Position numbers and translations under genes: made by a program. The notes under the pieces are model-generated. The model ran no database searches and was not told where the DNA came from. It saw only the letters and a program-made list of their open reading frames with translations. This document shows, one piece after another, positions 52,613 to 62,232 of a stretch of DNA of 64,000 nt (position 1 is the first letter of the stretch; the number at the start of each line of letters is the position of its first letter). The stretch lies in contig NZ_FOCF01000003.1 in assembly GCF_900110035.1 (NCBI RefSeq), positions 372,001 to 436,000 on the forward strand, written 5' to 3'. This DNA comes from Sphingomonas gellani (GTDB taxonomy: Bacteria; Pseudomonadota; Alphaproteobacteria; Sphingomonadales; Sphingomonadaceae).

Positions 52613-54711
52613 GGCTGCGCCTGGCCGCGGTGGCAGGGATCGTCCTGCTGCTGGTGGCGATCGATTATCTGACCTATCCGCCCGCGCTGCCCGGCTATGC
52701 GCAGGCGCGCAGCGCTTTCCGCCCGTCGGAGGCGTGGCTGTACGATCGCCACGGGGTGCTCATCGACAGCACGCGGGTCGATTTCGCGACCCGTCGGCTG
52801 GGCTGGGTGTCGCTGGACCGGATTGCGCCGGTCGTGCCCCGCACGGTGGTCGCGGCGGAGGATCACCGTTTCGCCGATCACGGTGGTGTCGATTGGCTGG
52901 CGCTGGCCGGATCGATCGAACGCAGGCTGTCGGGACAGCGCACGCGCGGGGCCAGCACGCTTTCCATGCAGGTGGCCGGCTTCCTGTCGCCCGACCTCGC
53001 GCGGCCGGGTGCACGCGGCTGGCTGGACAAGGCGCGCCAGCTGCGTGCCGCGCGTGCGCTGGAGGCGCGGTGGAGCAAGGACCAGATCCTGGAGGCGTAT
53101 CTGAACCTCGCGCCCTTTCGTGGCGAGGCGCAGGGGATCGGCGCGGCGGCGATGGCGTTCTTCGGCAAGACGCCGGCGGCGCTGGCGCATGACGACGCCG
53201 TGCTGCTCGCGGCGCTGTTGCCCGATCCGCAGGCGAGCGCGGCACGGCTGGCCTCGCGCGCCTGCCGCATCGCCCATGCGGCGAGCTGTGCCGCGTTCCA
53301 GGCACAGGCCGCGTCGATGCTGGGGCCTGCGCGCAGTCTGGCGCTGGACCCCGGCTTGGCTCCGCATCTGTCGGACCGGTTGCTGACGCGTGCCGGGATG
53401 CGCGTCACCACGACGTTGGACGCCGGCATTCAGCGCATGGCGATCGCGGCGCTGCGCCGCCAGTTGCAGGGGCTGGGCGGCAGCCGAGCGCGCGATGGCG
53501 CCGTGGTGGTGGTCGACAATGCCAGCGGTGACGTGCTCGCCTATGTCGGCGGGATCGGCGGCGCGTCGACGGCTCCGGCCGTGGACGGGGCGAACAGCTA
53601 TCGACAGGCGGGATCGACGCTGAAGCCGTTCCTGTATGCCCAGGCGATCGAGCGCGGCTACCTGACCGCGGCGTCGATCCTGGACGATTCGCCGGTGCAA
53701 CTCGACACGGCGTCGGGCCTGTACGTGCCGCAGAATTACGACCACGGGTTCAAGGGGCCGGTGTCCGCGCGCACGGCCCTGGCCGGGTCGTTGAACGTGC
53801 CGGCGGTGCGCACGCTGCTGCTGGTGGGGGTGGACCCGTTCCGCGACCGGTTGTGGGACACCGGCTATCGCGGGCTGGTCGAGGACGGGCAATATTACGG
53901 CTTCTCCCTGGCATTGGGATCGGCGGAGGTGACGCTGCTCGAACAGGCGGACGCGTATCGCAGTCTGGCGAACGGCGGGCGCTGGTCGCCCGTGCGCCTG
54001 ACTCCGGATGCGCAAGTTGCGCCGCCCCGTGCGGTGACGACGCCGGCCGCCGCGTGGATCGTGGCCGACATGCTGGCGGACCCCAATGCGCGCGCCGCGA
54101 CCTTCGGCCTCGACTCCGCGCTGCGCCTGCCGTTCTGGGCGGCGGTGAAGACCGGCACGTCCAAGGCGATGCGAGACAATTGGTGCGTCGGCTTCTCCGA
54201 CCGTTTCACCGTGGCGGTATGGGTCGGCAATCTGGAGGGCGATCCGATGCGGGCGGTGTCCGGCACCAGCGGCGCGGCGCCCGTGTGGCGCGACCTGATG
54301 CTGGCGCTGGCGGCACGCGGTGGCGGCCATGCCCCGCCGCCCCCGCTGGGCGTGGAGGTGCGGCGCATCGCCTTTGCCGACCATCTGGAACAACCGCGCC
54401 GCGAATATTTCCTGCGCGGCACCGGCCAGGCGCTGATCGCCGCCGCCCCCGGCGAGTCGCGCCGTCCCCGCATCGTCAACCCGGTCGCCGGCACCGTCTA
54501 TGCCATCGACCCGGATATCCCGCCGGATCGCCAGCGCTTCGCCGTCGCGGTCACCGGCAGCGTCGAGGCGTATCGCCTGCTGCTCGACGACCGCGACCTG
54601 GGGCCTGCAACGGCCCGGCCACAGGTGATGCCGGCGCCCGGCGTGCACCGATTGCGCCTGGTGGATGTCGCCGGCCGCTTGGTGGATCAGGCACGCTTCA
54701 CGATCCGGTGA
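52609..54711 (+). CDS. pbpC: Penicillin-binding protein 1C
   Basis: Bifunctional peptidoglycan synthase (700 aa). N-terminal anchor (LAAVAGIVLLLVAIDYLTY), GT51 glycosyltransferase domain with catalytic Glu84 (VVAAEDHRFADHGGVDW) and RGASTLSMQVA, transpeptidase domain with Ser336 (SYRQAGSTLKPF), AGSLNVPAVR and KTGTS motifs, and a C-terminal PBP1C-type (BiPBP) beta domain. The start is GTG at 52609, overlapping the macroglobulin stop (GTGA). The longer in-frame region upstream is inside that gene. Macroglobulin-PbpC pairing is conserved; the macroglobulin is thought to guard while PbpC repairs damaged wall. Confidence 0.93.
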   Translation: MRLRLAAVAGIVLLLVAIDYLTYPPALPGYAQARSAFRPSEAWLYDRHGVLIDSTRVDFATRRLGWVSLDRIAPVVPRTVVAAEDHRFADHGGVDWLALAGSIERRLSGQRTRGASTLSMQVAGFLSPDLARPGARGWLDKARQLRAARALEARWSKDQILEAYLNLAPFRGEAQGIGAAAMAFFGKTPAALAHDDAVLLAALLPDPQASAARLASRACRIAHAASCAAFQAQAASMLGPARSLALDPGLAPHLSDRLLTRAGMRVTTTLDAGIQRMAIAALRRQLQGLGGSRARDGAVVVVDNASGDVLAYVGGIGGASTAPAVDGANSYRQAGSTLKPFLYAQAIERGYLTAASILDDSPVQLDTASGLYVPQNYDHGFKGPVSARTALAGSLNVPAVRTLLLVGVDPFRDRLWDTGYRGLVEDGQYYGFSLALGSAEVTLLEQADAYRSLANGGRWSPVRLTPDAQVAPPRAVTTPAAAWIVADMLADPNARAATFGLDSALRLPFWAAVKTGTSKAMRDNWCVGFSDRFTVAVWVGNLEGDPMRAVSGTSGAAPVWRDLMLALAARGGGHAPPPPLGVEVRRIAFADHLEQPRREYFLRGTGQALIAAAPGESRRPRIVNPVAGTVYAIDPDIPPDRQRFAVAVTGSVEAYRLLLDDRDLGPATARPQVMPAPGVHRLRLVDVAGRLVDQARFTIR

Positions 54712-54730
54712 CCGACGGCCCTGTCACCGG
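54705..54730 (+). terminator. Stem-loop containing the pbpC stop codon
   Basis: CCGGTGAC-(10)-GTCACCGG, perfect 8-bp arms. The TGA (54709-54711) lies in the 5' arm. No U-tract follows. Confidence 0.45.
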
Positions 54731-54781
54731 TGCCTCGCCCCATGAAAATGATGACAGAATGAAGACGCGGTTGCGCATGCC

Positions 54782-54798
54782 GTCACCAAAGAGTCACC
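54782..54798. promoter_or_regulatory. GTCACC direct repeat with 11-bp period before the second TonB receptor gene
   Basis: GTCACC-AAAGA-GTCACC, 68-84 bases before the receptor ATG. The one-turn spacing is that of OmpR-family response-regulator sites, and such a regulator is encoded at 58767-59441. A further GTCACC at 54723 belongs to the pbpC hairpin. The link between site and regulator is inference. Confidence 0.4.
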
Positions 54799-54865
54799 GC
54801 TCCGCCGCCGAACATCCGTAGCGCCGCCCTTGCGACCAAGAGGTCCGTTAAGGGGAACACACACC

Positions 54866-57391
54866 ATGCTTCGACTTTCGCGCGCCAGACTGCGGCTGCT
54901 TGCCGGCGCGGCCGTGCTGATCGCGCCGGGGGTTGCCGCCGCCGCTCCCGCGAATGGATCGCCCGCCGCTGCAAACGCGCCCGCCGTCAATGCCGCCGCG
55001 ACGACCGCCGACCCCGCCGCTGCGAGCGATCCCAAGGATCCCACGGCCGATCAGCAGGCGCAGGCGGAAAGCGGGTTGAACGACGTGGTCGTGACCGCGA
55101 CCCGTCGCGAAACTAACCTGCAAAAGACGCCGATCGCGATCAACGTGCTGGGCGCGGAAACCATCCGCGAGCGTCACGTTCAGAGCCTGCTCGACCTGGC
55201 CGACGGCGCGGTGCCCTCGCTGCGCGTCGCGACGTTCGAGGCGCGCCAGACCGCGCTGACCGTCGGCATCCGCGGCATCGTGCCGCTGGACGCGAACCAG
55301 CCGGCCCGCGAACAGGGCGTCGGCATCTATATCGACGGCGTCTATCTGGGCCGCCAGCACGGCCTGAACGCCGCCTTGTTCGACGTCGACCGGATCGAGG
55401 TGCTGAAGGGGCCGCAGGGCACGCTGTTCGGCCGCAACACCGAAGGCGGCGCGCTGAGCATCGTCACCAAGGCGCCGTCGGGCAAGTTCGACCTGCGCGC
55501 GACCGCCGGCGTGGCGAACTATGGCGGCTACAACGCCGACCTGCACATCGACCTGCCCGAAGTGAACAACATCAGCCTGAAGTTCGACGGCGTCGTGCAA
55601 TATCAGGATCCGACCACCAAGAACCCGCTGGCCGGGCAAAAGGGGTGGAATTACTTCGACCGGCGCGGCGGCCGCGTGGCCGTGCGCTGGGCACCGCGTG
55701 ACGACTTCAAGGCCGATTACGCCTTCGACTTCGGCTATGACGCCAACTCGCCCTTCTACAGCCAGCTGTTGAACTACAACCCGAACGGCTGTGTTGCGGG
55801 TGCCGCGTCCGCGTCCGCGGGCTGCGTCCTGCCGGGCACCAGCCCGACCAGCTTCACCGGCACGGTGAAGCCGCTGCCCGGAATCGTGCAGGTCAATGGC
55901 GACGACCGCATGAAGACCGCCGACATCGGCGTGCCGCAGAACCCCAGCATCGACAAGACGCACGGTACCTCGCTGCACCTGACGTACAATCCGGCCGACT
56001 GGATCGAGCTGCGCTCGATCACCGCATACCGCACCGTCAGCTCCACCCAGTGGGACAATTCCGGCGGCGCCCACCGCGTCCCCGTTTATGCGCCGAACGG
56101 CCTGTTCAGCCGCTACAGCCTCGCCGACCTGTACCAGCATCAGTTCAGCCAGGAATTCCAGGCGGTCGGCAGCCTGCCGCAGATCGATTACGCGGCCGGC
56201 CTGTATTATTTCACCGAAACCGCGAACGACGATGCGGCGACGCCCTCGTCCAACCAGTGGAACGCGAACGGGACGGCCTATACCATCGTCGATCCGCTGC
56301 GCGGCTCCAACGGCTTCGGCTCGCAGCCCGGCTTCCGCTCCATCGACCGCGCCAGCCGTGCCAAGTCGAAAAGCTACGCGGCCTACGGCCAGCTGACCTT
56401 CACGCCCGACGGGTTCGACGCGCTGCACCTGACGGCGGGCGGGCGCTATACGCATGACGACAAGAGCGGCACGCTGTTCATCGTCAACAACGCGCCGTCG
56501 CGCTGCCCGGTGGCCCAGAACCCGGCGCCGCTGTGCACCTTCTCCGAAAAGAACGACCGGTTCGACCCGATGGCGACCGTCGCGTTCGACGCCAGCGCCG
56601 ACGTGCACCTGTACGCCAAATACGCCTCCGGCTACCGCGCCGGCGGTGCCAGCTCGCGGTCGATCAGCTATCGCTCGTTCGGGCCGGAAACGGTGAATTC
56701 CTACGAGGTGGGTGCGAAGACCGAGTTCCTGGATCACCGCGTCCGGCTGAACCTGGCCGGCTACATCATGGACCGCAAGAACAGCCAGGTCGACTTCTCC
56801 AACGTCGCGCCGCTCGGCAACGGCACGACGCGCAACACGCTGGAGACGATCAACGCGCCGGGCACGACGCGGATCAGGGGCGTGGAAGCGGACCTGACCG
56901 TCAATCCGGTACAGGGCCTGACGCTGACCGGGTCGTACGCATACACCTACACGCGCATTCCGCCCGTTCTGAACCCGTTCACCAACGTCCAGCAGAACGT
57001 CTTCATCGTCTATACCCCGCGCAACGCGGCGAGCGGATCAATCGACTACAGCCTGCCGGTCGCGGGCGCCTCGCTGCGCTTCCACCTGGACGGCAATTAT
57101 GCGCAGGCGACGCAGACGTTCGACCAATATGCGACCAAGAACGACAGCTCGTTCATCGTCAACGGGCGTGTCGCCCTGGCCGATATCGACCTGAACGATG
57201 GACGCATGCTGACGATCAGCCTGTGGGCACGCAACCTGTTCAACGAGGCGCACGTCTATCGCCGCGATCCGTCCAACAGCCTGGGCGCGCTGACCACCAG
57301 CGGCGCGAGCAGCATAAACAACATCCTGGGCGATTACGGCAACTTCAACGCACCGCGCACATTCGGCGTGGAAGGGTCGATCCGGATGTGA
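54866..57391 (+). CDS. TonB-dependent receptor of unknown ligand
   Basis: Outer-membrane receptor (841 aa). Signal peptide (LRLLAGAAVLIAPGVAAAA), Ala-rich linker, TonB-box region LNDVVVTATRRETNLQKTPIAI, plug domain (GIRGIVPLDANQPAREQGVGIYIDGVYLGR, DVDRIEVLKGPQGTLFGRNTEGGALSIVTKAP), then a long barrel with YASGYRAGG and SYEVGAKTEFLDHRV repeats. The last residues are FGVEGSIRM: the usual terminal aromatic is replaced by Met. AGGGGA precedes the chosen ATG. It resembles sphingomonad receptors for aromatic or terpenoid compounds more than sugar receptors. No catabolic genes adjoin it; the neighbouring two-component system may control it. Confidence 0.9.
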   Translation: MLRLSRARLRLLAGAAVLIAPGVAAAAPANGSPAAANAPAVNAAATTADPAAASDPKDPTADQQAQAESGLNDVVVTATRRETNLQKTPIAINVLGAETIRERHVQSLLDLADGAVPSLRVATFEARQTALTVGIRGIVPLDANQPAREQGVGIYIDGVYLGRQHGLNAALFDVDRIEVLKGPQGTLFGRNTEGGALSIVTKAPSGKFDLRATAGVANYGGYNADLHIDLPEVNNISLKFDGVVQYQDPTTKNPLAGQKGWNYFDRRGGRVAVRWAPRDDFKADYAFDFGYDANSPFYSQLLNYNPNGCVAGAASASAGCVLPGTSPTSFTGTVKPLPGIVQVNGDDRMKTADIGVPQNPSIDKTHGTSLHLTYNPADWIELRSITAYRTVSSTQWDNSGGAHRVPVYAPNGLFSRYSLADLYQHQFSQEFQAVGSLPQIDYAAGLYYFTETANDDAATPSSNQWNANGTAYTIVDPLRGSNGFGSQPGFRSIDRASRAKSKSYAAYGQLTFTPDGFDALHLTAGGRYTHDDKSGTLFIVNNAPSRCPVAQNPAPLCTFSEKNDRFDPMATVAFDASADVHLYAKYASGYRAGGASSRSISYRSFGPETVNSYEVGAKTEFLDHRVRLNLAGYIMDRKNSQVDFSNVAPLGNGTTRNTLETINAPGTTRIRGVEADLTVNPVQGLTLTGSYAYTYTRIPPVLNPFTNVQQNVFIVYTPRNAASGSIDYSLPVAGASLRFHLDGNYAQATQTFDQYATKNDSSFIVNGRVALADIDLNDGRMLTISLWARNLFNEAHVYRRDPSNSLGALTTSGASSINNILGDYGNFNAPRTFGVEGSIRM

Positions 57392-57393
57392 TC

Positions 57394-57426
57394 GGTCATG
57401 GGCGGGGTCGATCGCCCGGATTGACC
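57394..57426. terminator. Bulged hairpin between convergent receptor and kinase genes
   Basis: GGTCA...TGACC (outer arms, 57394-57398 and 57422-57426) enclose GGGCG...CGCCC (57400-57404 and 57413-57417). It fills the 39-base convergent gap and may end both messages. Confidence 0.45.
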
Positions 57427-57430
57427 TCGC

Positions 57431-58765
57431 CTAATTTGCGACCGGCAGGGTGAAGCATGCGCGCAGGCCCGGCCGCGCATCGTCCAGCACCAGCGCGCCG
57501 CCGTGCAGCCGTGCGATCGCATCGGCCAGCGGCAATCCCAGCCCATGGCCGGGCCGGTGCCGGCTGGCATCCAGTCGCCCGAACCGGCGCAGTGCCAGTG
57601 CCCGGTCGGCCGGTGCGATTCCGAGCCCGTCATCCTCGACGCACACCGTCGCGCGCTCGCCCGTAGCATGGATCGACACTCGTACGCGAGCGCCCGCCGG
57701 CGTGTGGTTGAGCGCGTTTTCCGCCAGGTTCATCAGCGCCTGGCCGAGCAATCCGGCATCGCCCGTCACCGTCAGAGCCGGCGGCGCATCCATGGCGATG
57801 TACTGGCCTGCCTTGGTCGCCAGCGGCGACAGGCTGTCGACCACATCGGCGGCCAGGGAGACGATGTCGATCGTGGCGAAGGCGGCGTGGCGGCTGCCGC
57901 TTTCCACCTCCGTGATGCGCAGCACGGCGCCGAACATCGCCAGCAGTGCGTCGCATTGCGCGATCGCATCCTCCAGCGCCGCCGCCTGTTCGGTGCTCGT
58001 CGCGTCGTTCGCCAGCCGCTCCAGCTTCGCACGCAACCGGGCCAGCGGCGTGCGCATGTCGTGCGCGACATCGGCGCTGACATGGCGCAGGCTGGTCATC
58101 AGCGCGACGATGCGGTCAAGCATATGGTTGAACGCCACCGCCTGCGCCGCGAATGCGCCGCCGCCCGCGGGAACCGGCACGCGGCGCGAAAGGTCGCCGT
58201 CGACGATCGCCTCCGCCGTCGAGCGCATGTCGCCGATGCGCCGCCGGATCAGCAGGCCGAACATCACCGTTCCGCCCAGCACCACCAGCGCGATCGCGCC
58301 GAAGCCGATCACTGCGTTGCGCAAACGCACCGGTCCGTATCCCTCGACCGGCTCGGTTTCCGCGATCACCGCCAGCCTCAGGCCGTGGCCCGCGTCCCGC
58401 ACCAGCGCGCGCCCTGTTGACAAGCCGGCGATGCGGTCGGTGCCGTGCAGGGTGGACAGGCCGACCGGCGGGCGCCGCGGCAGTGCGACGTTTCCGCCCA
58501 GCCACGTGCCGCGCGGATCGATCAGCTCGAACCCGATGTCGCCGGTGTCACGACGCCGCGACAGGGTGTCGATACGGGCCAGGATCGTGGCGCGGTCGCC
58601 GGGCGCGACATCCTCCAGCACCGTGTCCGCGACAGCGGCGATGCGCCGGTCGACCAGCATCGCTATGGTGCGCCGCGCGGTGGTGTAGGTCGCATAGCCG
58701 GTCAGCCCGGTAGCCAGCGCGAACAACGCCAGGAACGCGACCGTCAGCGTGCGTAGCGACTGCAT
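57431..58765 (-). CDS. Sensor histidine kinase, EnvZ/PhoQ-type architecture
   Basis: Membrane sensor kinase (444 aa). Two helices (LTVAFLALFALATGLTGYATY near the N-terminus; VIGFGAIALVVLGGTVMFGLLI near residue 160) bound a periplasmic domain of about 120 residues. HAMP follows (RRRIGDMRSTAEAIVDGDLSRRVPV), then dimerisation domain with H235 (DVAHDMRTPLARLRAKLERL) and ATPase domain (LMNLAENALNHTPAGA, VEDDGLGIAPADR, GHGLGLPLADAIARLHGG). It starts 1 base after the stop of the regulator gene. The signal is unknown. An upstream in-frame ATG inside the regulator gene was rejected. Confidence 0.9.
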   Translation of the reverse strand: MQSLRTLTVAFLALFALATGLTGYATYTTARRTIAMLVDRRIAAVADTVLEDVAPGDRATILARIDTLSRRRDTGDIGFELIDPRGTWLGGNVALPRRPPVGLSTLHGTDRIAGLSTGRALVRDAGHGLRLAVIAETEPVEGYGPVRLRNAVIGFGAIALVVLGGTVMFGLLIRRRIGDMRSTAEAIVDGDLSRRVPVPAGGGAFAAQAVAFNHMLDRIVALMTSLRHVSADVAHDMRTPLARLRAKLERLANDATSTEQAAALEDAIAQCDALLAMFGAVLRITEVESGSRHAAFATIDIVSLAADVVDSLSPLATKAGQYIAMDAPPALTVTGDAGLLGQALMNLAENALNHTPAGARVRVSIHATGERATVCVEDDGLGIAPADRALALRRFGRLDASRHRPGHGLGLPLADAIARLHGGALVLDDARPGLRACFTLPVAN

Positions 58766-58766
58766 G

Positions 58767-59441
58767 TCACGCCTGCAGCATGTATCCGACACCCCGTTTG
58801 GTGACGATCGGATCGTCGCCCCCGTTGCCGGTCAGCTTGCGACGCAGGCTGAGCACCTGCGCGTCGACGATGTTGGCCGTCGGTTCGAAGTCATAGCCCC
58901 AGACCCGCTCGATCAGCATCGCGCGCGTCAGGTATCCGCCCGCCTGCCGCGCCAGTTCGAGCAACAGCCGGAATTCCAGCCGCGCGAGGTCCAGCGCCAC
59001 GCCGTCGCGCCAGGCGCGGTGCTGGGTCGGGCTGATCACGATGTCGCCGGCACGGATCGTCTCCGCCTCCGTGCTGGTCCAGCCGCGTGCGCGGATCAGC
59101 GCCTTCAGCCGGGCATCGATCTCCGCCGCCGGGGTCGGCTTGGTCACATAATCGTCGGCGCCGGCGTCGAGCCCGTCGACCTTTTGGTCCCACCGGCCCA
59201 GCGCCGACAGCATCAGCACCGGCAGGCTCCGGCCACGCTCGCGCAGCCGGCGGACCACCGTTGCGCCATCCATGCGCGGCAGCATGCGGTCCAGGATCAC
59301 CGCGTCGAAACTGTCGCGCTCCACTGCCACCAGCGCGGCTGCGCCATCCTCCGCGACCACCACGCGGTGATCCAGGGCGCGCAGTTCCTCCGCCAGTGTT
59401 TGGGCGGTCGGCTCGTCATCCTCGACAAGAAGCAGGTCCAT
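58767..59441 (-). CDS. OmpR-family response regulator
   Basis: Response regulator (224 aa): receiver with acidic pair EDD (7-9), phospho-acceptor D51 (AVILDRMLPRMDG) and Lys in YVTKPTPAAEID; winged-helix DNA-binding domain with LTRAMLIERVWGYDFEPTANIVDAQVLSLRRKL and the final wing IVTKRGVGYML. It is the first gene of the regulator-kinase pair, convergent with the second TonB receptor. The 113 bases upstream contain the promoter and the end of the beta-mannosidase unit, with a GCGGGCGGC/GCCGCCCGC inverted repeat (59496-59549). Confidence 0.92.
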   Translation of the reverse strand: MDLLLVEDDEPTAQTLAEELRALDHRVVVAEDGAAALVAVERDSFDAVILDRMLPRMDGATVVRRLRERGRSLPVLMLSALGRWDQKVDGLDAGADDYVTKPTPAAEIDARLKALIRARGWTSTEAETIRAGDIVISPTQHRAWRDGVALDLARLEFRLLLELARQAGGYLTRAMLIERVWGYDFEPTANIVDAQVLSLRRKLTGNGGDDPIVTKRGVGYMLQA

Positions 59442-59554
59442 GGCAAACAGCGTCCTCGCGCGGCAACCGGTGTGATCGCACCGATGCCGGGCGGTGCGGG
59501 CGGCTGCAAGCCCGGACGCGCGCCCGGTCGTCGCTTTGCCGCCGCCCGCTCAGA

Positions 59555-62158
59555 TCATCGCGGCGATCCCAGCGAACGCAAGGTCAGCGCGCGGGCCAAT
59601 GCGGCGGGGGACGCCTGGGCGGTGACCGTCACCGTGCGGCTTTCGCCCGGCAGCAGGTCGAAGCCATTGTCCGACGGATCGGCGGCCGTTGCGCCGAAAT
59701 CGAGCATCACCGCGCGCGCCAGGCGCGCGGCCGTCACCGTTACCCGATTGCCCGCCCATGTCGCGCTCAGGCCCGGGTCGGGATAGCGCATGTCCTTGGG
59801 CACACCGCGTTCGACGATCGTCCGGCTGGCGACCGTATCGCCGACGACCAGCTCCGCCACGGCATAGCTGGCGGCGGGGTCGGAGCCGGCGAACAGGGCG
59901 TCGTCTGTCAGTGTCGCCGCTGGCGTGGCGGACAGCGGCGCCAGCGTGACGCTGCCCCCCTCCTGCTTCAACGCCGTGCCGTCCATCGCGAACGAGCGGA
60001 TCGACCAGCGCGCCGGCACCGGCTGCGTCGCATCCGATACCAGCACGACCCGCGTCGCGCCGCCGCGATGTTCGGCGACGATCGCCTGGGGCGCGAAGAA
60101 GCGGCGGGCCTCGTACTGGAGCAGCTTCCACCGCCCGTCATGGTCGATGCTGGCCCAGGAGATCGCCGGCCACACATCGTTGATCTGCCAGAACAGCGAC
60201 CCCATCGTGACCGGGCGACAGGCCCGGTGATGCAACGCGGCCATCCGGATCGCCTGTGCCTGATTCACCTGGCTCAGGTACACGAAGTCGCCGAAATCCT
60301 TCGGCTCGCCCAGCCGCGCGCGCATGTAGAACAACAGGCGCTCATTGCCCTCGCCCGCCAGGAACTTCTGGTGCGCCTTCATCACCGGGCTGTCGGGCGA
60401 CAACGGACCCGGACCGGCGAAGTCGCGGATGGTCGCCAGCCCCGGTGCGCCCTGGAACCCGTATTCGGACATGAAGCGCGGGCAGCTGTCGAGATAGGTC
60501 TCGACCGGTTTCGACCCCGACCAGACTTCCCAGAAATGGCGGTCGCCCGCGGCGTCCCTGTCGGCCGGCCCGTCATAGTCATTCGAGGGCGATCCCGCCC
60601 AATAGGGGGTGCCCGGCGACCGGGTCAGCACCGCGTCGCGCAGCACCTGGCCGAACAGCACCGCCATGCCGGTCGCGATCCGTTCCTGTTCGTCGGCGCC
60701 GATCGCCTTCTTGAACGCCTGGCGGTCGCCCCAGTCCTGCCAGCCCGACAGGACCTCGTTGCCCCCGGTCCAGCCGACGATGGAGGGATGGTTGTTCAGG
60801 CGCTGGACCTGCTCCTCCGCCTCGATCCGCACATTCTCCCGAAAGGCGGCCTGGGCAGGGGGTACCGATCCACCGAACATGAAGTCCTGCCAGATCATCA
60901 GGCCCATCTCGTCGGCCATGTCGTAAAAGCCGTCGTCGAGATAATAGCCGCCGCCCCATACGCGCAGGGTGTTCATGTTGGCGTCGCGCGCGCCCTGCAG
61001 CACCCGGCGCATGTCGCCCGGCGTCACCCGCGCGGGAAAGCTGTCGAACGGGATCAGGTTCGCGCCCTTGGCAAAGATCGGCACGCCGTTGACGCGGAAC
61101 CCGAACGCCCCATTCCCGCGGATCAGCTCCACCTGGCGCAGGCCGATGCGCCGTTCCGCCGTGTCGGTCGTCGCGCCGTTCCGGTCCAGCGTGGCGCTGG
61201 CCCGGTACAAGGCTTGCCCGCCGTACCCGACCGGCTGCCAACGCTGCGGGTTCGGCACCGTCAACGGCACGGTGACGTGGTTCAGGCCGGGGACGAGGGT
61301 CGCGCGCCCTTCGGCTTCCACCCGCCTGCCGTCCGGGCCGGTCACCGCCACGCGCAGCGTCGCGGGTCCGGCATGGTCCGCCACGACCTCGAACCGGGCG
61401 GACAGCCGCGCCTCCGCATCGCTCAACGCGTCCTGATCGATCCGGAACGTGTCGATCCGCGCGTCGTCCCACGCCTCCAGCCGGATCGGGCGCCACGGGC
61501 CGACATTCAGGATGCGCGGTCCCCAGTCCCATCCGTAATGATATTTGGGCTTGCGGATATAGGGGGACGTTTGCCGCCCCTTGGGCTCGTCGCCGAACGC
61601 GGAGTCATATTCGCCGGGCAGCGAGTGCGCCTCCGCCAGCACGGCGGGCTGAAGGGTGCGGATCGGCGCGGCGAAGGTGATGGTGACGCTGTTCTCGCCG
61701 CCATGCAGGAACGGCTTGGCCGCCACCCGCCAGCGGCGGTGCGCATTGTCGGCCTTCAGCACCTCGCGGCCGTTGATCGCGACGGTGGCAAAGGTGTCGA
61801 GCCCGTCGAACACCAGGTCCAGATGATCGCGCGCCAGCATTGCCGGCGTGACCCGCAACGTGCGGCGGTACTGCCAGTCGGTGCGCCCGACCCATTGGAT
61901 CGCCGCCTCGTTGGTGCGCACGAAGGGGTCGGCGACCCGGTGCGCAGCGATCAGGTCCTGTTGCACGCTGCCCGGCACGCGCGCGGTGAACCAGCGCCCC
62001 TCGCGCCGGTGTTCGGCCAGCGCGCCCGCGTCGGTCGGCGCGATCCGCGCCTGCCACCCGTCGTCCAGCGGGGTGACCGTGCGCGGCGCGGCCATAGCAC
62101 TGCCCGCCATCAACGCCGGCATCGCCATGGACCAGATGGTCACCAATTTCCGCATCAT
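59555..62158 (-). CDS. Beta-mannosidase, glycoside hydrolase family 2, exported
   Basis: Exo-beta-mannosidase (867 aa) with signal peptide (MMRKLVTIWSMAMPALMAGSAMA). GH2 sugar-binding domain (VQQDLIAAHRVADPF, WQYRRTLRV, LDLVFDGLDTFATVAING), the beta-mannosidase signature YIRKPKYHYGWDWGPRI, immunoglobulin-like domain, and TIM barrel with acid/base Glu468 (GWTGGNEVLSGW) and nucleophile Glu565 (FMSEYGFQGAP), followed by mannosidase C-terminal domains. GGGGAGAGG precedes the start. It lies 85 bases after the PTS permease gene on the same strand. Confidence 0.93.
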   Translation of the reverse strand: MMRKLVTIWSMAMPALMAGSAMAAPRTVTPLDDGWQARIAPTDAGALAEHRREGRWFTARVPGSVQQDLIAAHRVADPFVRTNEAAIQWVGRTDWQYRRTLRVTPAMLARDHLDLVFDGLDTFATVAINGREVLKADNAHRRWRVAAKPFLHGGENSVTITFAAPIRTLQPAVLAEAHSLPGEYDSAFGDEPKGRQTSPYIRKPKYHYGWDWGPRILNVGPWRPIRLEAWDDARIDTFRIDQDALSDAEARLSARFEVVADHAGPATLRVAVTGPDGRRVEAEGRATLVPGLNHVTVPLTVPNPQRWQPVGYGGQALYRASATLDRNGATTDTAERRIGLRQVELIRGNGAFGFRVNGVPIFAKGANLIPFDSFPARVTPGDMRRVLQGARDANMNTLRVWGGGYYLDDGFYDMADEMGLMIWQDFMFGGSVPPAQAAFRENVRIEAEEQVQRLNNHPSIVGWTGGNEVLSGWQDWGDRQAFKKAIGADEQERIATGMAVLFGQVLRDAVLTRSPGTPYWAGSPSNDYDGPADRDAAGDRHFWEVWSGSKPVETYLDSCPRFMSEYGFQGAPGLATIRDFAGPGPLSPDSPVMKAHQKFLAGEGNERLLFYMRARLGEPKDFGDFVYLSQVNQAQAIRMAALHHRACRPVTMGSLFWQINDVWPAISWASIDHDGRWKLLQYEARRFFAPQAIVAEHRGGATRVVLVSDATQPVPARWSIRSFAMDGTALKQEGGSVTLAPLSATPAATLTDDALFAGSDPAASYAVAELVVGDTVASRTIVERGVPKDMRYPDPGLSATWAGNRVTVTAARLARAVMLDFGATAADPSDNGFDLLPGESRTVTVTAQASPAALARALTLRSLGSPR

Positions 62159-62232
62159 CGCCTCTCCCCCGGCCGTCCCGGTCGCATGGTGTAAAACGGA
62201 TCGCACGCCGGGTGAACCGTGCACCGGCGTGT

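Noticed and set aside
59087..62194. A 1035-codon plus-strand frame opposite the beta-mannosidase and regulator genes
   Set aside because: It crosses two real minus-strand genes and has no recognisable domain.
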